A DNA stretch of 60,071 nucleotides from Alphaproteobacteria bacterium. Its GTDB lineage: Bacteria > Pseudomonadota > Alphaproteobacteria > Rickettsiales > UBA1997. Shown here piece by piece: positions 36,301 to 45,631 of the stretch. The stretch covers positions 1-60,071 of the forward strand of contig BJGH01000009.1 of NCBI GenBank assembly GCA_014190355.1. The letters are read 5' to 3'. The number at the start of each line of letters is the position of its first letter. The stretch's first letter is position 1. Below the pieces are notes generated by a model. That model saw only the letters and a list, made by a program, of their open reading frames with translations, did no database searches and had not been told where the DNA came from. Both the position numbers and the translations under genes were made by a program.

Positions 36301-39300
36301 ATGAATATCACTGAACTTTCAATTAAAAGACCTGCTTTCATTACTAGCATTATGATTGCTATCATTGTTGTTGGTTATATCTCATTTAAAAAAATGAATG
36401 TTGAATTATTCCCTGATATTGATGTTCCAGTAATTTTTATTGCAACTGGCTACACTGGAGCAGCTCCATCAGAAATTGAAAGTTTGGTTACTAAACCCTT
36501 AGAAGAAGAAATTAGTACAGTTTCAGGAATTAAAAAGTTATTATCGCGTAGCTTAAAAGATACCAGTCAGATTATCGTTCAGCTTTATCAAAATATTGAT
36601 ATTAAATATGCTGAACAGCAAATTCGTGATAAAATTAATCAAGCTCGACCCAAGCTTCCCGAAGATATTAAAGAACCCATTATTCGTAGAGTCGATCCAG
36701 CTGATCAGCCAATTTTAACAATCATTGTTAATGCCGATTTAAATGAAGCAGAAATGTTTGATTTTGTTGATAATTATTTAAGGCCTAGAATCGAGCAGAT
36801 CGATGGGGTTGGAATGGTTGAAGTGCTTGGTGCAAGAAAGCGTGAAATTCAAATTTTGCTCGATCAAAAAAAATTAAAAGATCGCGAAATTTCTTTATCA
36901 CAAATTAATCGTCAATTGTTAATTTCAGGACAAAATGTTTCGATTGGAAAAAAACAAGTTGGCGATAAAGAACGAGTCTTTCGAAGCGCAAGTGAATTCA
37001 ATGAGTTGGAGCAAATAAATAATTCTGTTGTGAATTTTTATTCTAATGAAGTTCCAACCAAAATTAGTGACTTAGGTCAAGTTGTTGATACTCTTGAAGA
37101 TGAAAATTCTCGAGCATTCGTTGATCAAAAAAAATCATTATTTCTTACCGTTTTTCGTCAATCAGATGCTAATATCATTAAAACAGTTGATGGTGTAAAA
37201 GGGCAATTAGAAAAAATTAAAAAAGATATGGCGATGATGAAGGGAAATCCAACAACAATTGCTATTAAAGATGCTAGCACATACATCAGAAGTAATATTT
37301 CAGATATTCAAGAAGCTATTTTTATTGCGGTTATTTTAACGGTAATTACTGTTTTCTTCTTTCTTGCGGATAGTCGAGCAACACTGATTACGGCAATTTC
37401 ATTGCCAATAACCTTGGTTGGTTCAGCGATTGTTATGTATTGTGCAGATTTTTCAATTAATGTTATCACCATGTTAGCGTTGAGCTTAGCAGTAGGATTG
37501 TTAGTTGATGATGCGATTGTAGTTGTTGAAAATATTTATCGCAAAATTGAATCGGGATTTCCTCCAAAACAAGCCGCTATTGAGTCTTCACGAGAAATTT
37601 TAATGGCAGTAGTTGCCATTAGTGCAGTGGTTATTTCGGTCTTTACGCCAATCTCTTTTTTAAAGGGAATTGTTGGGCAATATTTAAAACAATTTGGTTT
37701 AACAATTGCCTTTGCCATGATGATCAGCTTGATTGTTGCAATATCAATTATTCCAGTGTTATGTGCTTATCTGGCAGGAAAAAATCATCGCAAGATTAGC
37801 GAAAGTAAGAGTAATTTCTTCATGGTTATTCTCGTTAAAAAATTTGATAATTTACAAAGTTGGATGGAGCAAAAATATGAAAAAATATTAATTTTTTCAA
37901 TAAAGCATCCTAAAAAAATTCTTTTAATTACGCTAGCAGTCTTTATTGGCAGTATTTTTGTCTTTAAATTAGTTCCTAAAACATTTATGGCCGAAAGTGA
38001 TAATGGTGAAGTTACCGTTAGTCTTGAGCTAACAGCTGATTCAAGTTTAGATGCCACTTCGCAAGCAGGTTTAAAAATTGACGAAATTGTCAGAACTTTT
38101 CCGCAAGTACAAATTTCAGCAGTTTCAGCAGGAACAATGTCTCGTCAAGCCAATCGCGGAGAGATTTATATTAAATTACTACCAAAAAAACAACGCGACA
38201 TTTCTACTACGGTCTTTAAAGAGCAGTTAAGGCAAAAGTTAAAAGATTTTCAATATGCTAATCCGATAGTTAAAGATTTTGATCCATCTGGTGGTGCTAC
38301 AAGAGGTCAACCTTTTAATCTGTTTTTGAATTCTTCAAACAAAGAATCTTTAGAAAAATACGCCATGAAAGTTTTTGAAAAATTAAAACAAGATCCGCGT
38401 TTAAAAGATCTTGATAATAGCAATAAAGCAACCCGTCCGGAGTTTAGAGTTAAAATTGATGATAACTCTGCTAAGGCATATGGTGTTAATGCTCAAGCTG
38501 TTGGTGATGAGTTAAGGGGATATGTTGAGGGTTATACTCCAACTAAGCTTCGTCAAAGTGGTTTGGAATATAATGTTCGTGTTAGATTACAAGATGGCCA
38601 AAGAGATTTAAAAGAAAATTTTGATAAAATTTTTGTTCCTAATCTTAACGGCAAATTAATTCGTCTAAAAGATATTGCTACTACCCAGGAAGGAATTGAG
38701 CCTGCCACAATCAATCGTCAAGACCGTGGTCGATATATTCAAATCACCGCAAGTTTGGCAAGTGGTGTTGGGCTTGGCGATTTAATGGCTGAAATTGAAA
38801 AATCATTTCAAGAAGGTGAATTAAAAATACCTAGTGATGTTCGTTATAATTTTTCCGGTGATTCAGAAAATATGCAAGATATGATGAGTTCCATGGGATT
38901 AGCTTTGATTTTATCGATAGTATTTATTTACTTAATTTTAACTAGTCTTTATGAATCTTTTGTTATTCCTTTTACTGTGCTTTTAGCTTTACCTTTAGCT
39001 TTTTGTGGGGCTAGTTATGCTTTGGTATTAATGAATGAATCGCTAAATATTTTTACGATGCTTGGAGTATTTATGTTAGTCAGTGTTTCTGGAAAAAATT
39101 CAATTTTATTGATTGATTATGCCAATCGATTAATTGCTGAGGGAAAGAGCAGGGAAGAAGCATTGATAACTGCAGGCAAAATTCGTCTTCGTCCAATTCT
39201 TATGACCACTATAGCTTTGATTGTTGGAACTCTGCCAGTTGCTATTGGTTTTAGCGAAACAGCTTCAATGCGAACTGCAATGGGTGTGGCAATTATTGGA

Positions 39301-39411
39301 GGTTTAATTTCTTCAACAATTTTAACCCTGATAGTTTTGCCTGCGGTGTTTGGCTATATTGATCGCTTCAGATTATGGATTAAGAAGATTTTATGTAGGG
39401 TAGTTGAGTAA
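36301..39411 (+). CDS. RND-family efflux permease, AcrB/HAE1-like
   Basis: A 1036-residue proton-driven exporter with the RND layout: transmembrane helix 1 (about 12-30), a large periplasmic loop, helices 2-7, a second loop, helices 8-12. The family start MNITELSIKRPAFITSIMIA is clear. In helix 4, LVDDAIVVVENIYR carries the Asp pair of the proton relay, and in helix 10, SGKNSILLIDYANRL carries the Lys, so the pump looks functional. Substrates cannot be told. The tolC-type gene overlaps functionally upstream; the adaptor must come from another locus. Confidence 0.93.
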   Translation: MNITELSIKRPAFITSIMIAIIVVGYISFKKMNVELFPDIDVPVIFIATGYTGAAPSEIESLVTKPLEEEISTVSGIKKLLSRSLKDTSQIIVQLYQNIDIKYAEQQIRDKINQARPKLPEDIKEPIIRRVDPADQPILTIIVNADLNEAEMFDFVDNYLRPRIEQIDGVGMVEVLGARKREIQILLDQKKLKDREISLSQINRQLLISGQNVSIGKKQVGDKERVFRSASEFNELEQINNSVVNFYSNEVPTKISDLGQVVDTLEDENSRAFVDQKKSLFLTVFRQSDANIIKTVDGVKGQLEKIKKDMAMMKGNPTTIAIKDASTYIRSNISDIQEAIFIAVILTVITVFFFLADSRATLITAISLPITLVGSAIVMYCADFSINVITMLALSLAVGLLVDDAIVVVENIYRKIESGFPPKQAAIESSREILMAVVAISAVVISVFTPISFLKGIVGQYLKQFGLTIAFAMMISLIVAISIIPVLCAYLAGKNHRKISESKSNFFMVILVKKFDNLQSWMEQKYEKILIFSIKHPKKILLITLAVFIGSIFVFKLVPKTFMAESDNGEVTVSLELTADSSLDATSQAGLKIDEIVRTFPQVQISAVSAGTMSRQANRGEIYIKLLPKKQRDISTTVFKEQLRQKLKDFQYANPIVKDFDPSGGATRGQPFNLFLNSSNKESLEKYAMKVFEKLKQDPRLKDLDNSNKATRPEFRVKIDDNSAKAYGVNAQAVGDELRGYVEGYTPTKLRQSGLEYNVRVRLQDGQRDLKENFDKIFVPNLNGKLIRLKDIATTQEGIEPATINRQDRGRYIQITASLASGVGLGDLMAEIEKSFQEGELKIPSDVRYNFSGDSENMQDMMSSMGLALILSIVFIYLILTSLYESFVIPFTVLLALPLAFCGASYALVLMNESLNIFTMLGVFMLVSVSGKNSILLIDYANRLIAEGKSREEALITAGKIRLRPILMTTIALIVGTLPVAIGFSETASMRTAMGVAIIGGLISSTILTLIVLPAVFGYIDRFRLWIKKILCRVVE

Positions 39412-39826
39412 TGTTTTTATTTAATTAATATTTTTTATTACTCTATTGAGAGATAAAATGTTCAATGAGGAAATTAATATATCAAGTTTTTTTATAAGTT
39501 AAATAAAATAATTTTTAATAGTAAAAAAATATTACAATAAAATCAATTTAAAAATAATTACTTACAACATAACAAAAAACTAAGTAATATCAAGAAACAA
39601 AAAATGCCATGGAGTTTAAGGGGTTTAATCATGACTATTTTATTTAAAAAATAGCTGACCTCAAGGCAGAAAAAAATAAATTACAAAGAGTTTATCTTTT
39701 AAAGCAATATAACAAATTTTCTCTTTAAATTTATAATGTTGGCTTTAATGGTAATATTTTTCTCAAACTAGAACTTCATTAAAAAATATTTAATTTTAAA
39801 AAAATAAATTGAAGAAATTGTTAATA
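39412..39826. other. AT-rich intergenic region, nothing recognised
   Basis: No open frame or clear terminator for the RND gene is visible. At about 39827 the triplicated 3' end of the convergent autotransporter gene begins. Confidence 0.5.
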
Positions 39827-39922
39827 TATCCAACATAATTTGTTGGAGAAGACTTATAGTTATTAAGCTCTTTTTGCATTAACATATTTAGACGAATTTT
39901 AGAAAAGTTAATCAAAATAAAA

Positions 39923-39953
39923 ACCCTCTTTTAAAATTTTTTTAAAAGAGGGT
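39923..39953 (-). terminator. Duplicate terminator hairpin downstream of the autotransporter
   Basis: ACCCTCTTTTAAAA pairs with TTTTAAAAGAGGGT; on the minus strand a T-rich run follows. Same sequence as the hairpin 182 bp away. Confidence 0.8.
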
Positions 39954-40104
39954 AGTGTTTATTTTAATTAATTCTTAAAAGAATTAAAAATTACTTGAAT
40001 AGCTTAAATATCCAACATAATTTGTTGGAGAAGACTTATAGTTATTAAGCTCTTTTTGCATTAACATATTTAGACGAATTTTAGAAAAGTTAATCAAAAT
40101 AAAA

Positions 40105-40135
40105 ACCCTCTTTTAAAATTTTTTTAAAAGAGGGT
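40105..40135 (-). terminator. Terminator of the autotransporter gene
   Basis: A CCCTCTTTTAAAA stem and its complement, followed on the minus strand by TTTTTATTTT, 31 bp past the stop codon. Confidence 0.85.
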
Positions 40136-40165
40136 AGTGTTTATTTTAATTAATTCTTAAAAGAA

Positions 40166-42982
40166 TTAAAAATTACTTGAATAGCTTAAATATCCAACAT
40201 AATTTGTTGGAGAAGACTTATAGTTATTAAGCTCTTTTTGCATTAACATATTTAGACGAATTTGTGAGTCATGATCTAAATCATGTTGGTAATAGAACTC
40301 GTAGTCTTTTTGTTTACCATTTGGTATCAATGAAGCAGATCCTTGTTTTCTGATAACATTAGCTTGCTCATCAACTCCTACCGCAATATCATAGTTAACC
40401 TTACCTTTATAAACTCTCATTGGCTCACTGTATGCTACACCGAATTTGTTTTTTTCAATACCATCATATTGAAGGGCAAAGCTCATACTTCGTGAATGAA
40501 CATTTTCATAATTACGAAATACCCCTCTATTATTACCCTGAATTTGGGATACACCTTCAGCAACTGTTGATAACAAGTTGAGGTTATCAGCAATATTTTG
40601 TGAAGTTGCAACTTTCACGAATGATGTTTTGCTATTACCAATGTTTTCAAAGGCACCATTTGCTTTTGAATTAAGCATGTTATTATCAAATTCTTTTAAT
40701 TGTCCAACTGTAACAGATACTTTGCTACCTTCATGTGGTTTGAGATCTAGGCCAAAATTTAGAGTTTGGTTTTGTTTTTTTCCACCTAAACTTAAGTTTT
40801 GTGAGTTATTATCAAACGAATTGGTATAAGAAAAATTCATAGCCAATTTATTTTTAATTATGTCATTTTGGACAAAAGCTTGACTGAATCTTCTAACTTC
40901 AGGGTTTAACAAGGAATTGTTATTTTTTGAAGTTGAATTTAAGAAATTTTGATATGGATTGGCGTTAAAACTATTACCTTGTGAGATAAAGTTTGAAGAT
41001 GAGAAATCCTGAGCTTGAGAGTTAGCTATTTCATCAGTATTAAAAGCAAAACCTAATTTAACTTTTTGTTTCAAAGAAGTTGGATTAAAACTAAATGCAA
41101 AACTTGAGTTGTTGGCAATATTAGCTTGATTATTAGTTGCACGATCAACCACTGCAAACTTTAAACCATTGGCATTTTTAGCATCATTGTTCTTGTATTG
41201 AGGGATGCTAACTCTAAAATTAGCTTGGGATTTTTCACCAAGATTAATTTGTGATGACTTTGTAGAGATGTTGTTAAAGGCAAAATTATCTAAATTAAAA
41301 GAGTTTGTTTGGATATTATTAGAAAATTTATCTCCTAATGAAGCCTTATAATCGCGACCATATTGATCTAAGTAAACTGCATCATTAAGTTGGTTAGCAA
41401 CGTTACTTTGGAAAGCGTCACCAAAGATTGGCGAAGAGCGAAGCGAAGTGTTGTCTAATGAGTAATCTAATGCCTGAGCTTGAATTGATTGAGTTGATGG
41501 CATCGATTTTTTGCCTTGAGCGTTAACTGCATTATAAAGATTTAAAATTCCTCGTCCATAAATTGAGTTAACGGTTATTTTGTTACCGTTGATATTTACT
41601 TCTGAATCTGATCCAATTCCAGAAGGGCGATCAGCGGTATTAAAAAGAATATCGCGGATTGTTTCAGGTTTTAAATGAGGCCATGCCCCAGCTAAAATTG
41701 CAGCAGCTCCAGTAACTTGGGCTTGAGCCATGTTAATATTAACAGGGGGGCTGTTGGGGTCGACTGTATTTCCACTTAAAGGATTTCCATTGTAACTTTG
41801 ATCACTATTTTTTAGATATTTATAACTACTATCATTGTAAGATGCCATACAATATTGAATAGCACTTTGAGAACAATCTCGGTAATATTCGTTAGTTTGG
41901 TTTTTGTATTTAGAAACGCTAAGTCTGCCTCCTTCATTAGATTCTAAAGGCGTAACAAAAATTAAATTTTTTGTATAGAAGCTATTATTATCATATGACG
42001 ATTTAGCAAGTTGAGATAAATTATCTGATTTATTTTGAGCAGAGCTATCATTTATTGTTGTTCCGGTTGATGTAACAAATAAGGTTTTATCTTGTGAATC
42101 ATTAAAAGCTTCAATATATTTATTTTTTTCATTAATGAAACTCTGATCTGCTTCATAATATGATTTGTTTATATTAAAATTAAATTGATGATTATATATT
42201 TTGTAATCATTTTCTTTCGCAAATAACACTGCCTCAAAATCATATGATTGAGATGTATTAGTTTCTTGGTTATAAATATCAAAAATATAGTTGTTTTTAC
42301 TGTAATCATCTGGAACATCGCGTTCAGCAAGCATTAGAAATTGTGAAATTTTGCTACCATAGGCAACACCATGAGAATTTGTTTCTTTGTTTGAATTTTC
42401 TTCACCTTTGCTCCCAGAAATAATGTTTACAAAATTTAATGCCTCATTAATTTCGTATTCATTTTTAGTTTTAAAAAATTCATCTGAAGGATTTCTAAAA
42501 GGATTATAAATGTAATTATTTCCATATTTTGCATTGTAAAGATTTTCTAAGGTTTTTAAACCGGTATCAAAGTGATTTTGATTATATCCTCTGGCAAAAG
42601 AATAATTTTGGTCAAGTAAATTGGTTTTTACTGTTTGATGATATGGATTTACCCCCAAAACAGACGCCACATTATCTGAACTGGAAAATGTTGTTACAAT
42701 TCCCATTGCAATTTTAACATCTTTACCATTGATATTCTTTTGGTTTTTATCAAGTTCAGCGTATGCTTTGGCTGCATTAATTTTTTCAAGAATTTTATTA
42801 TTATTGTATTCTTCGGTTTGATATTTACTAATTAAGCTTTTGTCTTTTTCATCATCGATTGTTTGCCAGTTTTGTCCTTGGGCATTGTTTAGATTAGACG
42901 AATTTGCAGGAGATGATCCACTTCCACCCCCCCCAGATCCAGCTATTAATAAAAGGCTTAAAAATGCAATTGTAGCAATCAT
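40166..42982 (-). CDS. S8 subtilase-like autotransporter with degenerate catalytic triad
   Basis: I take Met at 42982 (MIATIAFLSLLLIAGSGGGG), four bases after the phosphatase stop, giving 938 residues with a signal and a Gly-rich start; the frame opens earlier at 43027. The passenger follows the subtilisin plan, but residues are missing. VKIAMGIV (89-96) has no Asp where VAVIDTG is expected. SHGVAYGS keeps a His (204). NINMAQAQVTGAAAIL has Asn417 where the nucleophile Ser of GTSMA belongs. SIYGRGILNLYNAVN marks the end of the passenger. The last 280 or so residues form an autotransporter barrel ending in Phe. A non-proteolytic surface protein, perhaps an adhesin, is the best reading. The C-terminus is repeated twice downstream. 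Confidence 0.82.
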   Translation of the reverse strand: MIATIAFLSLLLIAGSGGGGSGSSPANSSNLNNAQGQNWQTIDDEKDKSLISKYQTEEYNNNKILEKINAAKAYAELDKNQKNINGKDVKIAMGIVTTFSSSDNVASVLGVNPYHQTVKTNLLDQNYSFARGYNQNHFDTGLKTLENLYNAKYGNNYIYNPFRNPSDEFFKTKNEYEINEALNFVNIISGSKGEENSNKETNSHGVAYGSKISQFLMLAERDVPDDYSKNNYIFDIYNQETNTSQSYDFEAVLFAKENDYKIYNHQFNFNINKSYYEADQSFINEKNKYIEAFNDSQDKTLFVTSTGTTINDSSAQNKSDNLSQLAKSSYDNNSFYTKNLIFVTPLESNEGGRLSVSKYKNQTNEYYRDCSQSAIQYCMASYNDSSYKYLKNSDQSYNGNPLSGNTVDPNSPPVNINMAQAQVTGAAAILAGAWPHLKPETIRDILFNTADRPSGIGSDSEVNINGNKITVNSIYGRGILNLYNAVNAQGKKSMPSTQSIQAQALDYSLDNTSLRSSPIFGDAFQSNVANQLNDAVYLDQYGRDYKASLGDKFSNNIQTNSFNLDNFAFNNISTKSSQINLGEKSQANFRVSIPQYKNNDAKNANGLKFAVVDRATNNQANIANNSSFAFSFNPTSLKQKVKLGFAFNTDEIANSQAQDFSSSNFISQGNSFNANPYQNFLNSTSKNNNSLLNPEVRRFSQAFVQNDIIKNKLAMNFSYTNSFDNNSQNLSLGGKKQNQTLNFGLDLKPHEGSKVSVTVGQLKEFDNNMLNSKANGAFENIGNSKTSFVKVATSQNIADNLNLLSTVAEGVSQIQGNNRGVFRNYENVHSRSMSFALQYDGIEKNKFGVAYSEPMRVYKGKVNYDIAVGVDEQANVIRKQGSASLIPNGKQKDYEFYYQHDLDHDSQIRLNMLMQKELNNYKSSPTNYVGYLSYSSNF

Positions 42983-42986
42983 AAAT

Positions 42987-43466
42987 TTAGTTGGTTGTTG
43001 AAGAAAATTTATTAAAAAAATTATCAACCGCAGATGATATTAATTTGAAAACCTCATCGAAAGAATCTAAAGTTTTATAATAAGGGTCAATTATTTCATC
43101 ATTCCACGAATTTTTTTCTTTAAAGAATTCAAGAAAAAGTTTAACTTTATTTTTTTGCATTTGATTTTGAGCAATTTTAAGTAAATGTGATTGGTGAGAT
43201 TTGTCCATTGCAATTATAAGGTCAAACTTTTCAAAGTCTTTTTCGTTAATTTGACGAGCTTTTATGCCATCAAATGAAACTCCATATTTACTTGCAGTTT
43301 CGATTGATCTTGGGTCAGGTCTGTCATTAAGGTGATAATCCTCAGTTCCAGCTGAATCAAAAACAAATTTATCACTTAAACCAAGAAGTTTAGCTTTATT
43401 ACGGGCTACGGCCTCTGCGGTTGGTGACCTACAAATGTTTCCTGTACAAACGAATAAAATTTTCAT
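42987..43466 (-). CDS. Low-molecular-weight protein-tyrosine phosphatase
   Basis: A 159-residue phosphatase. The active-site loop CTGNICRS (Cys7, Arg13) starts the protein as usual, and the general acid Asp is in IIDPYYK near the C-terminus. DSAGTEDYHLNDRPDPRSIE is typical of the family. In bacteria these enzymes act on BY-kinases or capsule regulators, or on host proteins in pathogens; no kinase is near. The autotransporter start lies only four bases after its stop, so the two are probably cotranscribed. Confidence 0.93.
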   Translation of the reverse strand: MKILFVCTGNICRSPTAEAVARNKAKLLGLSDKFVFDSAGTEDYHLNDRPDPRSIETASKYGVSFDGIKARQINEKDFEKFDLIIAMDKSHQSHLLKIAQNQMQKNKVKLFLEFFKEKNSWNDEIIDPYYKTLDSFDEVFKLISSAVDNFFNKFSSTTN

Positions 43467-44371
43467 TTAAGTAAAAATAATAGTTTTAAGATTTAATAAG
43501 ACTAATTGATTATAATTAATTGTCAATGGTTAATTTTATTAAATATATTACTAAAAGAGAGGTAATAGTAATGTTACCCATATTTTTTTATAAAAAGTTA
43601 ATAAGTATCTAAAAAATTATAAATCATGAAGAATTATTTAAAAAACTTACAAAATCTGCTAAAACGAGTGATTTATAGTGCAAAAAGGCTCAAAAAATGC
43701 TAAAAAAACTTAAAATAACAAGAAAAACAAAAATTATTAGAAGATTTAAATTAACTATCTTTATGTTTATATTGCCAAAAAATGTAAAAATTAAGTAATA
43801 AGTTAGTTATTTTTTATTAATTTTCTGAGTATAGGTATGATAATTCTTACCTAATCAGGGATTTGTTAGTTTTTGTTTTGAGGAACTTAAGAGCGGTTAA
43901 AAGATGATTTTATAAATTTGCACAAGAGTTAAATAATTTTAAACAAAAAAGGTAATGTTTATGATATAATAACTTTACTTTATAAAAATTTAATTACAGC
44001 AATTTATGATAAAAATTATTTACCAATAAACATAGCAAAGATTTTTTTTATTTTTAAATAAAAATAATACACATGCTAAACATTAATTTGAAAAAAAATA
44101 TTTATTGCTGAAAATATTAGTAAGGTTTTATTTGTATTTTGCGATTTTTTAAAAATTAAATCTAAAATTTTAATCTGTCTTTTAATAAAAAAAAATTACA
44201 TTTTTTTATTAATTATAAAAATTTTCAAAATTCACTAATTTGCGTAATGGTGCAAAATATTCTTTAAAAAATCTTTTAAAACTTTATAACAAAATTTTCT
44301 TTACTTTATTTAATTTTTAAAGTAATGATGGTTTAAATTAAATTTCAGATATTTTAATATTAATATTATTT
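43467..44371. other. Long AT-rich intergenic region, nothing recognised
   Basis: Nearly 900 bp without a credible open frame, RNA gene or member of the window's repeat families. It is extremely A/T-rich with homopolymer runs. It could hold promoters for the divergent flanking genes. Confidence 0.5.
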
Positions 44372-45058
44372 ATGAATAAAAATAAAAAAATCAATAAAGC
44401 AAAACCCTTATCTAAAAAAAATATTAGTCAAGTTAAAGTTAGTAAAAACAAAGAAAAAACTTTGAAAAATAATAAATCTAAAAAAGTTCTAAAAAATTCA
44501 TATAAAACCTCCCCAACTCCTGATCTTTCAATCGAAAATAAAAAAAACAAATCCTTAAATGCTGAAATCTTAAAAAATATTTTTGATGTTAATAAAAAAT
44601 TTAATAAGAAAATTATTAAAATAGTCAGCAAGAAAATAAATACCAGTCAAAATAACTTTTCAAGCGATAATTCTCCCCAAAAAAAAATACCTAAATCAAA
44701 ATCACCTCAAAACAATCCAAAGAAAAAACTTACCAACAATAAAATAATAAATTTTATTGATTGGAGTAAAGTTAATGTTTCCTCAGATGGTGATTTATTA
44801 AATTTAAAAAATTCTATTGAGCTTGATTTGAGTAAAATTAATGCCAATAATTTTAGAAGCCTTTTTAAGAAATTAAAAAACAATAATTTAAAAAGTGATG
44901 AATGTCCATTAACATACGCAAAAAAAAGAATTGAAAGATACATATTAAATCGAAGGAATAACAACACCTTTAATCGTCATATTCTCAGCAATGTTGATAT
45001 GAATAACAAAAAAAATATTTCTTTAGGCAGGAATCAAGATAATAAAACTAGGCATTAA
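44372..45058 (+). CDS. Lys/Asn-rich basic protein of unknown function
   Basis: A 228-residue frame, MNKNKKINKAKPLSKKNISQ onward, dominated by Lys, Asn and Ser over residues 1-125 with histone-H1-like KKP/SPK-type motifs (PKSKSPQNNPKKK). The second half is more ordered: IINFIDWSKVNVSSDGDLLN, LDLSKINANNFRSLFKKLKN and AKKRIERYILNRRNNNTF. It has no signal peptide or membrane segment. A nucleic-acid-binding or secreted effector role would suit the charge but is speculation. Length, absence of internal stops in a very AT-rich region and the structured C-half argue for a real gene. It converges on mrpG with a 9-bp gap. Confidence 0.6.
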   Translation: MNKNKKINKAKPLSKKNISQVKVSKNKEKTLKNNKSKKVLKNSYKTSPTPDLSIENKKNKSLNAEILKNIFDVNKKFNKKIIKIVSKKINTSQNNFSSDNSPQKKIPKSKSPQNNPKKKLTNNKIINFIDWSKVNVSSDGDLLNLKNSIELDLSKINANNFRSLFKKLKNNNLKSDECPLTYAKKRIERYILNRRNNNTFNRHILSNVDMNNKKNISLGRNQDNKTRH

Positions 45059-45067
45059 TTTCTAACC

Positions 45068-45364
45068 TTATTCATCGGCATCAGGAATTATTCTATTGAT
45101 AATAGCTCTTCGACATATTATGTGGCAGATTAGACTGGCAATAATTAAATTTAAAAAAATAATTAAAGTAATTTTTGCAAAAGTTAGCCAAGAAAATTTT
45201 TGTAACTCAATTGCCAACAAAACAAGGGGAGTAACAAAGCAATGGGTAAGAAAGGTAATTTGTGTCATGGTATAAATATCTTTGGCTTTCAAAAATGAAA
45301 TTGCACAACCTAGATACAATAAGAATACTCCAACTACAATGATGTTTAAGAAAAAATCGATCAT
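45068..45364 (-). CDS. mrpG: Mrp-type Na+/H+ antiporter subunit G
   Basis: A 98-residue, three-helix membrane protein. VFLLYLGCAISFLKAKDIYT followed by LTHCFVTPLVLLAIELQ matches MnhG/MrpG, a small subunit of the multi-subunit monovalent cation/proton antiporter. The ATGA overlap with mrpF (4 bp) shows translational coupling. The large subunits A to E are not here, so the complex is coded at several loci, as in Rickettsiales. Confidence 0.8.
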   Translation of the reverse strand: MIDFFLNIIVVGVFLLYLGCAISFLKAKDIYTMTQITFLTHCFVTPLVLLAIELQKFSWLTFAKITLIIFLNLIIASLICHIICRRAIINRIIPDADE

Positions 45365-45603
45365 ATTTTTTTACGATTGAAAAGTAAAAACAAAATTGCC
45401 ATTAATTTTAAAATTAACAACATGATTATAATGTCTAATATAGCGTCATAACTTGAAATTGATTGGGTTATGATTAGAAAAATAAAATTACCAAAAATTA
45501 AATAAAAACTCAAAATTTTTTCATAAGAATTCTGAGCATTAATCATTTTTAGAATAAAAATAAAAATGTTCATAATCAAAATGATGGTGAATAAATTAAA
45601 CAT
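45361..45603 (-). CDS. mrpF: Mrp-type Na+/H+ antiporter subunit F
   Basis: An 80-residue protein of three hydrophobic helices. The third begins near ISSYDAILDIIIMLLILKLM; an Asp within DAILDIIIMLLIL is a conserved family feature of MnhF/MrpF. The assignment relies largely on pairing with mrpG, which overlaps its stop. It starts 28 bp after the PBP1a gene on the same strand, so all three may share a transcript. Confidence 0.75.
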   Translation of the reverse strand: MFNLFTIILIMNIFIFILKMINAQNSYEKILSFYLIFGNFIFLIITQSISSYDAILDIIIMLLILKLMAILFLLFNRKKI

Positions 45604-45631
45604 AATAATTTAAATTAATTTGTAACTAAAC

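Larger units (their letters stand above)
39827..40263. repeat. 182-bp direct repeats of the autotransporter gene's 3' end plus terminator
   Basis: TATCCAACATAATTTGTTGG occurs at 39827, 40009 and 40191, exactly 182 bp apart each time. Each unit carries the last 30 or so codons of the autotransporter gene with its stop, then the terminator hairpin. The third (gene) copy matches to about 40263, where the two downstream copies switch to TAGAAAAGTTAATC. The two downstream copies therefore code headless C-terminal barrel strands. Confidence 0.95.
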
